The position numbers were made by a program, and so were the translations under genes. The notes below the pieces were generated by a model. It had not been told where the DNA came from. It did not search any database and saw nothing but the letters and a program-made list of their open reading frames with translations. Positions 24,601 to 36,600 of a DNA stretch of 64,000 bases are shown here, piece after piece; position 1 is the first letter of the stretch, and each line of letters opens with the position of its first letter. This stretch comes from Cryptomeria japonica (lineage: Eukaryota; Streptophyta; Pinopsida; Cupressales; Cupressaceae): the NCBI RefSeq assembly GCF_030272615.1, contig NC_081412.1, forward strand, positions 26,318,501-26,382,500. Direction: 5' to 3'.

Positions 24601-27600
24601 TACTACAACTCCATCTTTCACCACCTGAGCTGATGTCTTTTCCAGCACCTTAGTATCCAACACCTTTGTAAAAGAGCAGCTCCATCCCAAATTGAACTGG
24701 CAGAAAGAGCCTTATCAGCTAGAGCCTCAATTGCACATTTGGCAGAGCCACCACAAGCATTGAGATGAAGCCATTGTGTATGGAGTTCTTAGACTGAGGA
24801 GCACATCTCATATCCATTGTCTCCCCTCAAATTGCTTTGATAAACCTTAGCTCAGTCTGGTTTGAACTTTGGACACAAGAAAATGGATTCCAACTGCTGG
24901 TTGGAAACATTCCCCTTGTGATAAATGTACGAACAGGGAACTTCTTGTGCTGCAACATGGAGAGATATAGCCACCTCAGCACTTAAAATAACAGCTTGTC
25001 AAATGAATTATGGTCAGCTTCATTAATTGAGAATAATCTGCATGAGCCACATGAACTAAAGGCTGCCTCTCATAAGACACTAAAAATGGCCTTTTAAAAC
25101 ACCACTAGTAGTTTTAAAACAAATATCCTTATCAGGTTCAGCCCAAGAGGAAGGCTGACATGGTGACATCTGTACATAGCTCTTAAGGGATCTTGATTGG
25201 TGCCACAATTGGCAAGGAATTCAGCTTCTGACCTTACAATTCGCTGATAATGAGTAAAAAGGACCTTTTTGAAGCGTGATCTGAGGGAACACACCTCATC
25301 TAAGTATCCACTTAGCTTTCGATTTGTAGAACTACCTTTATTCAATGCATTAGTTACTATTTGTGAATCCCCTTCTGCCACAAAATTCTGCATACCATTA
25401 GATGAGGATAACACCATACTAGCAGCCACAACCTCCTATTCAACTCTACTGTTTGTTTTATTCCCTAAAAATAAGGAAGGATACAAAGATGCTCCATGAA
25501 AATTCAAAATGATGAAGCCCTTAGGAGGAGGCTTCCAAGGTTCAGAATTGTTTCTAGAAAGGGATATTTTCTTGTTCCTCATTTGCACATGAGAACCATG
25601 TTAATTTTAGAATTTTTATCATTTTTCAGTTTTGTTTTTTGCATTTTCTTGAAAGTTCAAAATCTTGGAGGCTAGTTTGATGACTTTTTTTTTCTATTTG
25701 CTTTTCGATTTAGTGACGGTTTTTTAGATTGCAACTTAATTCAAATATTAAGTAGTGCCAATAATATTTATTGTTATACATACGAATTTAATATATATAT
25801 TTAAAAAATATTATTAACTTTGTAATTTTGTTGTATATTATAATTATTTATCCTTATATTATATGTAGATATTATTATGTTAATGCATTTAATATTAATT
25901 ATCGTATTTGAATGTTTAAAATTAATATATAAATAGTATACTATATTTATTAAAGGATAGGTAAATTGTGGACATGTGATCCACTACCATAAATATTAAA
26001 CCAAAACTAACAATAAACAATGCATCAACCCTTTAACGAGGTTGCTTCAATTTTACAAGTTGCTTGAAGATTTTTTCCTTTGTTGATGATCTAAGCTTCA
26101 TTTGGTGCTTGAGATTTGCAGTCGAGTCCTTCCTCTTACATCTGTCCACTCAAGATATTTAATAGGCACAATATTTTGATTAAACTCCTCTTTTGAGTGG
26201 GCTACTATACCTTTTGGAACATCATTCCGTGAAGACTCCATCGATGTGTTCACAAAAGAATCAGCAATCGTAGTGTTTTCTTTTATTTTGGAGAGATTGA
26301 TGAGACCTTTGAAGAATCTCCAGCAATATAGGCCACAAGATTTACCCCAATAATTGGATCATGTGGGTTTGCTGAAGAGGGAGTGATTGGCTTCAGCAAG
26401 CCTTCTGGAAGAACCTAAGAGCAGAGCAACTCTGTTGGAGTTCTTGGGGGAATAACACAATGGTAAGACTTTGCCCCAATCCCCTAGCTAGCCTTATAAT
26501 TTGGAGCTTGTACACCATGCACATTTGGCTGTTTCTTTTGGCATTGGGAAGTAAGATGTTCCGTTGAGAAACATTTCCTGCATCTAAAAACAATTTTTTA
26601 ATATCTATTGGTTGTCTCCCATATTTGTTTCTCACTATCAGGGATATCTGTGCAGGAAGACCTTTAGATTGATCCATTTCAACACAAGCATGCACAAGTG
26701 AAACTCAATTTATAATTTCTTTTGAAGTGTAGTGGTACTTACCCAAGCCATTATCAATGGCTCACAAACTATCTAATTCCCAAAGCTATAATGTAAGATA
26801 TGGTAACCTTGCCCATAAGAATGTTTAAGAAAAAACCTTCCTTTAGGGGTTGAAGTCTATGAACCAAGGTTTTAAGCACAAGAAATGTCCATTGAATATC
26901 CATGGACCACTTTTTAGCCCCACATCCTTGTCTTTCACAGAGTCAAATTTGAGAGTGAAGAAGCCCTAGGCGTAGAGATAATTACAAATTTCTTCGTCCA
27001 TGTATTCTTTCCATTTTTTGAGATCCATGAGTGTAGGTTGCACATCTTCGGCCATGTTTTTGTATATCTACATATGAGGACATGATTGAGTAAATAGTTC
27101 CCCCGATTGTGAATAATCTTGCCCAAGTGAACTTGAGGTACATGATTAGAGTGTCAAACTGGAAGGGAGGGCTGCCTATAAAGCTATTTGTTGGAGGTGT
27201 GGTAGTAGTAGAGAGAGAGAGTCCAAAGTAGGGGGCCTAGGCGATGAACAATACAAACCGAAGTGGCCAGAAGCTTGGATCCCATCAGCCATTCAGCCAT
27301 AGAGGCTCTTGAGCACTAGTGCATTATGGGTTAGGGTTTGTTAGCGCACAGAGGACATTTCGGTGCAAAGTATAAAGCAATTTTATACTATATTTAATGT
27401 TAATATTTACATAAATATTAAATCACAATGCAACGTATTATATTAATATAATTTTCATTATTAAATAATTTAATTAATAAATTGTGTATTTAAACATTAT
27501 ATTAATAATTTCAAATTTATTTTTAAGATTTTATTTGTATGATTAAAATTTTAAATTAAAACAGTAAAATTATTAAATTTAAAATGCAAAATTGAAGTCA

Positions 27601-30600
27601 ATAGAAATGTAGAAACTAGAATACATCAATTTTTGTGAAAAATTTAAATATATAATCTAATAATATATTACTTATTACTGCAAAATTTATTTGTAATTTT
27701 TATGAATCATAAAACTAGAATTTTAGATCTTTAATAAACTTTTGAGTTTTGTTTGTTTTTTTAATATTTTATTGTTCAAACTTTTTATGTGTGTTGCACG
27801 CAGATTTTGTTATGATGGAAGTTAGTATTGTTCTGTTGGCATACCTTCATTCAAAATTGGCTTGAGTTCATGCTATGCAGGCATTTAGAACTACTAGGTG
27901 GGGGGACATATGTTTGGATATGTAGTGGGTGTGATAAGTGGTATTCATGTTCCAACTGCCAGGTGAAAGGCCATTTTGTGTAATTCTTGAATTGGGAATC
28001 AAAGCTTGTCCAAGGCAAAACGATGTACCTATACTACTTTGTAAAATAGTAGAACATATTAAGGAGCAAGAGAAAGCAGATGCAAGTGTTGCAAATAGAA
28101 TAGGGCATCCATTTAGGAGAGAGAGGGTTCCTGGAGGCCTACTATTTGTCCATCTCATAAACGGTGTGTCATCCTTGATATTGTAGTAGAAAGCCATCCA
28201 TTTTTGGGTACGAATGAAGATGAGGCCAGTAATTTGAAGAGGAAAATGGACCACTAGAGAGGGCATTTAATATTGATGCTAGAAATATTGTTGACCAAAT
28301 CATTGTAAGATGCCAATATGCAAATGGTTTGTCCTTCGATGTTGTGAGGGCATTTAATAATGATGCTAGAAATATTGTTGACCAAATCATTGTAAGATGC
28401 CAATATGCAAATGGTTTGTCCTTCGATGTTGTTTGATCACCCTATTGCGAAGATGTGGTAAGAAAAATAAATGAAGCTCCTATTAGAATATTAAATTATT
28501 AAAAAATTAGGCCGGTGTTCTCTTTCCATTTTTTTCTAGATTCACTTTTTAGTTTTTAGTGAGTCATGTAATGTGTATCCGTCTGGGTGGTTTCTTCTCC
28601 AATCTGTATATAGGGAGATGGAACTCTTTGTAAATGTATCCTATCAAGTAATAGAAGTAAAAAATATTGTATTAATTTTTGCAATATGGTATCAGAGTAG
28701 GGGGTTACGTGAATTTACTAGTTGCTTGATAAAATTCATGGCCTATTTTTAGGAAATTGCAAGGTTCAAGGTTTTGATGTTGACATTTTCTTTCTGCTGA
28801 AATCTCACAGTTTTTATTCAAAAATTGTGGATTTATTTTTTTATAATTGCAAGTTCATTGATGGCAGGAATTGCGTCACTTTCTGGAAAAAATTGTGGAG
28901 ATTTTCATCTGAAAATTGTGTGATGTTTTTGGTCAAAATTGTGTCCATTTTCAGATGAATTCGAGCCTTGTATTCATGATTTTTTAAAGGCGCAATTGGG
29001 TTTTCCCTTGTGTTTAGGATTTTTTATGCAATGTCAAAATCGCACCAACCTTTTTTAAATATTTCATAGCTAGGGCAGATCCAATGACAATGGGATTTCG
29101 TAAGTGTTTTGATTTGTGTGTTTGGAGTTGTCTGTGTTTTCTTACCAGCTGTTTTTCAACAATTTTTTTTACAATATTGTTGACTTTCTAAGCTGCTAGG
29201 GCAGGAAATTTTTCTAGATTTTTGTAGGTTTTTGGACCTTTTTTTCTATTGTGGCTAAGGTTTACTCCTAATTGTTTTTATGATTTTTCTTAAGAAATTT
29301 GTAAGTGTTGAAATCATGTGCTAGGGTTTTGAAGGCATGAAGAATACAGATTTGTTTGTTGGTGTGTGAAGGTTCTGTGGCATACAGTGATTAAAGGTTT
29401 TATTTTTCCAAAATTTACATGTGTTAGGGTTTGAAAAGAAAATGAATATGTTTTTGTTTGAGTGGTCCACAATAGGATTGTGAAAAAAGGAGGCCAAGAT
29501 TTTGTTCTTGGGTCTTGACAATGCAAGGAAGATCGCTTTGTTGCATATGCTAAAAGTGTAGAAATAGCCTACACAACATTACAAGTTTGCTCACCTTAAC
29601 TTTGCCTTTAAATATTATGAAGAAAAATGTGCTGAGGTACTTTTTGAAGTCAATGACGATACACTTTGTTGCCAGTTGAAGATCCTCAAGATGCATTTCA
29701 GGAGAGTGTAGAAGGATTACTATGAATGATGAATTGCATGTATTTTAAGAAGCCCACACTTTGAAGATAGGAATGAATCCAATATAGATAAGCTCAAAAT
29801 GGATGGTTGGTTAGTTAGCTTGGGAGTCATACACTTACGAGGGTTATGAGACAATTTTATGGAACTTAGTGAAGTAGCTCAATATGGATTGTTGTTCAAC
29901 AGTTTGAGAGATCTGTTATTTGGGAGTTTGGGAAGGTAGTGATCTGGGAACTCACAAATTCAGTTTGGGAGCTACACTTTTACAAAGGTTCGAGGTGTTA
30001 AATTTTATGATCAGATTAGGTAACACAATAATTCACACAAATGCACAGATATTACCCTGGGAAAACCTTCCTCTTGAAGGTGAAAAACCCAGCAATGAAA
30101 TATGACTTTATTATCTTAATTATGTCAAGGTACTTTACAAAGAATTTGCTTCACTCTTGAAGCTATATATATATGACAACAATTCATATAAATAATATGT
30201 GATCTACAATAAGGAATCAGAATTCTTTAGTTGATGCTTAACCTGTTGTAGATAGACTTCTATCTGCTGTACAATCTCAACGAACTGCTGAAGAAAACGA
30301 ATATCTGCAGAATGTCTACGGACTGTTATGTGATTGTGTTCTTCGATATGCTTTTGAGAGGGATACAAAGCTTCATATATATACCTGTTTGGATGTGACT
30401 TTAACCAACGCAACTCCTCCAAGGGTTGTCTTCCAATCAACACGTTATAATAGTGCATCGGTTATATTGTTTAAGAATTGGTTACATTAATCACGTTTCT
30501 TAAGGTTGGCAGAATTTGAATAAATCGGCACATAAGGAATGGATACATTTTGATATATATATTAATCGTGTTTTGCTTTCTCAATTTCAACGATACCATT

Positions 30601-33600
30601 TAATTAGTCTAAGGACGATAGGCCAATTAGGCAAATTAGATATATTGTCGGCACTGAAGGATATTGACCAAAGCTATTCAACAACATGAGGCAACTTGAT
30701 GGAGTTCTACTTGGTGTATGCTTTGTTTTCAAAGAAAAGCTTACGAAGTTTTGTTTTGAGTGAAGTAAGCTTGGGGGTATTAGAATAATATTAAATTATT
30801 GAAAGATAAGGCTTATAGTTGTAATAAAGCAACCTCAGTGGCAAGTGTTTATATTGTGTTCTAATAATTTTTGCAATAGCTCCAAATGGGTACATGGGCC
30901 TAGGTTATGAGAAAGTGCAAAGCACTTTTTGTCAAAGCCAAAGGAGTTCAAGCATATAGAAACTTCATTAGCTCCCATTTAAGTCCTCATGGAAAGAAAC
31001 TAGTGTTTTTATTATTTTCGATGGATGGAAGGATGCAAAAACTAGGTCAACAAGGAATGTGATTACAATGTGCCTTAAAGGGGCAATGTTTCCGAAAATT
31101 GTGGATTGTGAGGGATAGGTGAAGGATGCACAATTTATTGCTGACATCATTATGCAGTGCATTAATGAAGTGGGTCTTGAAAATGTTGTCCAAGTTATGG
31201 TAGACAATGCAAAGAATTGTATAGTGGTTGGTATGTTAGTTGAGACACTGTTTCCACATATATTTTGGACACCTTGTGCTGTGCAGTCACTTAACCTCAT
31301 GCTATAGAAGTTGGGAATAAAAATAAATTTGATGAAACAAGTCTATGTTGAGGTTCAAGAGATCCTAATGTTCATCACAAACCACCACATGTTGCAGGTC
31401 TTTTGTAGATCATTCTTGTGACTAGAGCTAGTGAAGGTAATGTAAACAATGCAATTTTTTTATTTTATGTTACTTTAGTAATTAATTAAAAAAAACAAAC
31501 ACACTAATTATTTTTAATTTTTAATTTTCAAATAGGTTGTTGAGTCGTGAATTGCATCCAACACAATTGTCTTGAGATAACTTGTGAAGGTGTGAGAGGT
31601 ACTTATTGGTATGGTCATTAGCTGGTCATGGTTCACATGGAGGCAATCCAACATGAGAGGGCAGCAAATGTAAATCAAATGATTCTAGAGGACACTTGGT
31701 GGGTTCACGTGGGATATCTTCTTAGTTTCACCAAGCCCATCATGAGTATGATCCATTTCACTGAGATGGATAGGCCATGCTTGAGAGGGTTTATGATAGC
31801 ATCAACTCAATGATTGAGAAGATGAACTCCGTTATAAAAGCTAAAGAGCAAGATTTTGAAGAAACCTTCTTCAAAGAGGTGCTGTCAATTTGTGTTCAGC
31901 AGTGGAGGAACAAAATGACCACCCAACTTCATCTTTTTGCCATTGTATTGACTCCCAAATATTATAATGAAGAGATCCTTACTATGCCAACAAGGGTTCC
32001 ACCATACCGCGATGTATAAGTCAACGAAGGGTTTACTAACCCTTTCCTTGATTGTTATATGTAAGATGCAATGAACTTGCTGATTTCATAACCTCCACTA
32101 GTCAAAGTGTTTCTGCTCTCCGTGACAAGTATAAGAAGGATGCTCACTCTTGGTGGTAGCTCAATGGACACAGATTGCCACACCTCCAAGTTTTTGCAAT
32201 CGATGATTTATCACAAGTAAGTTTATGAAGTTTTACTCACTCTCTAATTTTGGTATTATCATTTAAAAGTTAGTATTTTCAAATTTAAAATTTGATTTAC
32301 AAAATTGTTAATTTAACAACTCTAATAAGAGCCCCCTTTGCTTCGATAGGTTGCTAGCTCTTATTCAGTTGAACAGAATTGGAGTATATACTCCATTCAC
32401 TAAGTAAAGTGCAACTGGTTGGCATCGAGCAAAACAAAGGACCTAGTTTATGTGCATTCCAACTTACATCTTCTTACTCACAAAGATGAGTACAAGGAAG
32501 GGGCAACAAAGTTGTGTGATGTAGAACCAGAGAACTGTATTGGATCTTTCCTTTGTTGCACAATCTTCAGTTTGAGTAGCCAACATACTTTTAGTCCAAG
32601 TGGCAGTGGGGTTCCATCATCTAATGTTAATGTTGATAATGAATTTGGTCTTGATGATGACTCATATGATCCTGATTAGTGAACTTATTGCTGATTGTAT
32701 TATTTAAATGTTAAACAGTTATCATCTATTATGACACTCAAGTTTGATCCTTTTGATGTTGAAAATTGAATTTGAATTAGTATATTATCTTTCAAATTTT
32801 GAAATTTGTAATGGTTTTGTTTAAGCATATGCATTCCAAACTTAATTCTGTTTTTAAGCTGTATATGTATATTTTATTTTATTTTTGTATAGATGTAGCC
32901 AAAATGTACCCAGCACCCCCCCACACAAAAAAAATTCTGCCGTACCAGCATATCATACACACATACTATACCAGATTCGGCAACTTAGCTTTTAGAAGTG
33001 ATACCAACCATTGGACAGCTCCATGTTTACTGCTGGAAAACTTGGTTGCAGATTATTAAGTCATTTGAGAGTATTGGTTCAATTCAACAATAAAGTAATA
33101 TAAATATACCTTTGGGAGTATGTTTTAGTTCTGTTATAATTTGTTTCTATGTTATTCTGTGACTTGGTAAATCAGGGCCCATGCAAGTAAGGCCAATTTT
33201 TACCTTGTATTTTGTAATGGAAAAAAATGTTTTTCACTTTTCTAATATGATTTTGCATGTTGCAATGATTTTATATTTAGTCCAGGCTTGATTTAGGCCA
33301 ATAAGGTACTTCCAAAAATATATTTATGTCTGGAAGCTAATGTTAAATTTTAAAACCTCCTGAGAATGTTTTTTTTTTTAATGTTATCTGTCATTGATTT
33401 GCTTACATTGATGCATTTTTGAACTGCAGGGAAGACAACTTTTGTGAAACGGCATCTTACTGGAGAGTTCGAGAAAAAATATGAGCGTTAGTTTGTCTTT
33501 CCCTGATTTGATTATAGTGTATCACAAAACTCTTAAGAATTGTAGTTTTGTGAGTTGAGTTATAAAGCATTAAAATAGTAAATATAATATAAAATAGAAT

Positions 33601-36600
33601 ACAAAGAATGCCTTGGGCAACAATGCTATAGTTGAAATTAGCTTAATATACATCCACAGGTCCTATAGATCAGTTTGGTCTGAAAGGCTTTTATCATTGT
33701 ATTTATTGATTCTTTTGGTTGCTATATATAAATTGTATTCTTGGCAAGCTTTTGATGAGGTTGTGTGCAGCATTAAATGCAGTTGAGCATTATTCTAGAT
33801 TGCAATAATTAGTTTTTAATCATCTCATGTTAGAGTGCATCCTATAACATTGCCCTGTTTCCACTAGAATTATGCACCACCTTCCTCTACTGAGGGAGAT
33901 CTGAATTGTGCCTCATTATCATTAAAATACAACCCTTTTGAACCTGGGTTGTCTTCTTTCGATTGCTTTTCATTATCATTAGAGTACAACACTACAGCAC
34001 TTTAGGCAGCTAGTATATTTTTTAGTAATTTTGGTTTTGATGTACTATAAATGTACTAAGAAAGTTATTTTGAAAACTTTTCAGCAACGATTGGTGTTGA
34101 AGTCCATCCTCTCGATTTCTTTACCAACTGTGGGAAGATAAGATTTTATTGCTGGGACACTGCAGGACAAGAGAAATTTGGTGGACTCAGAGATGGCTAC
34201 TAGTGAGTTTAATTCTCAAGTTCTATCTATATAGGTCTTCCTTGCATATTGTAAATTAAGTTGAGTTGTTTATTTTTCCAGTTTTGATTTGTAGAGTGGC
34301 AGGCCTGAAATTTAACTTTTAACTGGATAGCAAGGTGTCCCTCAGAAGTATGTCAACTTTATGGTTAGAATGTAGGCTCAAAGAAGGATTTGTTTGAGAA
34401 ATTAGTGTGGGTAGTCACTTTTTTTGGTAAATTATATTAGTTTTCTGAACTTCTTTCAAAGCATCAGCAGATTCTGCAGTGTCTGCGTACATGATTCAAT
34501 AAAATAAATCTACCTTAGGCCAATATTGTATTCTAGCTTTCATTTGAATTGTGTAAAATTGTAAATGACTAGAATGGGGTGTACTTTTGTGTTTCAACAT
34601 TCAAAACTTTGAGATATACTTATTTGTGCTGCAATCCAAAATTTACAAAAAAGCTACATTTTTTATTGCAGCATTTGGCTAGAACTTTCTACCGTAGTTT
34701 CAATAAGCAAATTGATAAGACTGTCAATTATAATTTCCTTGTTTAACGTGATATGAGACTTCCTTTTGTTAGCCATAAAATAGTCACACATTGTTTTTCT
34801 AGTAGAGATATACTAGGTTATGTCAAGTCTTTAAGATGGTCCAGGACTCTGCTTTTTGCCTAGGTACATAAAGAGGCATATATTGTATCTAATAGAAATA
34901 TAGCCTATTATATCTTCATTCAAAGGCGCAGTGGAGAGCCATCCCCGACAAGAGTAGGCAGAATTTGCCTAACAACAGATGAACAATCTGATACAAATCT
35001 TTAGACCTCCACCTTTTTGGTCTGGGGTGGTGGTGGTCATATTCAAGCAAACAATATTCCTAATGATGGAGACTGATTTTGGCTTACATGGAATTATAGT
35101 AGTGTTTTCAGTAGAAGGCACAACATTATAGGAAACCTAAATATATCAAATGATATAAAAACTAATTTGTAGTGGCACTAAACCTCTATCCATAATATTG
35201 TCCATGGTATTAAATCATGTAGTGATGGGCAAGGAATGTAAGTTTGTGGAAATCAAGTCATAACCTGAGGACAATAAGAACCTAAATTTATTCCATGACA
35301 AGCATAAGGGCCATCTTTCTTTTTTGATGGTGGAAGCTAGAGTTTGACTCCTTTTGTTGGTGCACTCTTTTTCCCTGAGATGCTTTAAACAATCCAAAAC
35401 ATTTGTCACGTATTTTATTGACTCCAAACTAAAAGTGTGACTATAATGCCAGAGAAGCTATTTGTTATCTCAGAACCTCAACTTTGAATGAAAAATTAAC
35501 TGGATTCTATTGCTCTGTTAGCTGAAGCGGTGTGTCTATTATTTTGACAGAATGCTCAATAATCTCACTACAGCATTGTACACATACTTCTTGTATCTTG
35601 TAAAGATAGGGTTAATATATAATTATTCAACCTCATGAGATTCCTTCGAAGAACCTTCCTCAAATGACCTCCGTTTTAGAAAATTGGTGCCTTCAAGCAG
35701 ACATAGACCTGGCCTGTTCATTTCTTTTGAATCATTGATTTACGTCTTTTGGCACTTAATTTTATGTTTGTTGACACTTTTTATTTTGTGCACCATAGCG
35801 TTGTTCACCTTGCCCCTAGTGGTGGTCCATCAATAATAATCAGTGGTCCATCAATAATAATCGATCTGAGAAATCTTATATGGACTCCCTGCTATATGTT
35901 CTGCTATCCTTCATGCCTTGGTCAAGTTTCTTTATTGCTAAAATTGTAAAAATATTTACTAAGTATGGATGTCTCGGCCTGTCAGGCTTCCCATGATCCA
36001 TTTTCTCCATTCTATCGATAGACTGTATGGTGTATGTTTGATACCCGACCCCGACAGGTGCAACTTCTTTCAAGAATGCTGATTTGTATTGCTGTTCTTT
36101 TTGTTTGAGGATGTGCCTTCCACCTTGATGAACACTAAGATCAACATCAATGCTTAGCTACTCCTCCCAACATCAAGATTTTGAATCCAGAACATTGCAG
36201 AGGGGATTTAGATGATTTTGCTAGGGCTTCCAAGAATAAAACAGCGCCCTTGCTACATTCAATGTCTATAGAGACCTGCCCGTTTGATACATTCTCCAGG
36301 GCACTGATTGTGCGGATGATTTTTCCTTGTAGGGCACTCAAACTTAGGAGCCTTCATTGCCAGATGTGATCAACTTGCAGAGGCTTCTGGTTGTGCGTTT
36401 TTTGATTGCCAAAACTTGAAATGTGTGTCCAGCTGTCTTCGCATGATTGGATCATGCAGAGGTTGAGATTTCTTGATTGTTTCATGTGCCCTGATTCTTC
36501 TTGACAATCGTGCAGAATCAACCTGGTTGAATGTTTCCTTGAATATGCAATTGTATATCTGATGTATGTTGATTATTTTCTCAGCCAGATTTTGTAAAAT

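Larger units (their letters stand above)
28476..30883 (+). mobile_element. Small non-autonomous LTR element inside hAT gene
   Basis: Flanked by GCTCC at 28,476-28,480 and 30,879-30,883. LTRs start TATTAGAATA and end TTGCAATA. The primer site is TGGTATCAGAG at 28,687 and a purine tract GCTTGGGGG lies before the 3' LTR. The internal 2.1 kb has no recognisable gag or pol; it holds a stretch near 30,010-30,100 resembling the antisense of other LTR tails (GGGAAAACCTTC, GGTGAAAAACCC). The element must have been moved by proteins supplied in trans. Confidence 0.9.
27841..32680 (+). pseudogene. hAT-superfamily transposase, decayed and split
   Basis: Sense to Ran. At 27,880-27,975, a BED zinc finger remnant ([17 protein letters not shown], then KGHF). 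At 28,235-28,475, the post-BED segment with [18 protein letters not shown] in two tandem copies and [14 protein letters not shown]. An LTR element then interrupts at 28,481-30,878, and the frame resumes at 30,884 with [11 protein letters not shown]. At 30,990-31,310, the DUF659-like catalytic region ([53 protein letters not shown]). At 31,620-32,030 the central region, and at 32,070-32,420 the C-terminal dimerisation region ([20 protein letters not shown], then [11 protein letters not shown]). Multiple stops and shifts. Terminal inverted repeats and the 8-bp target copy were not found. Confidence 0.88.

Noticed and set aside
28687-28700. TGGTATCAGAG words as possible tRNA gene pieces
   Set aside because: They sit at LTR edges here, at 50,762 and at 11,789 (minus); they are primer binding sites, with no cloverleaf around them.
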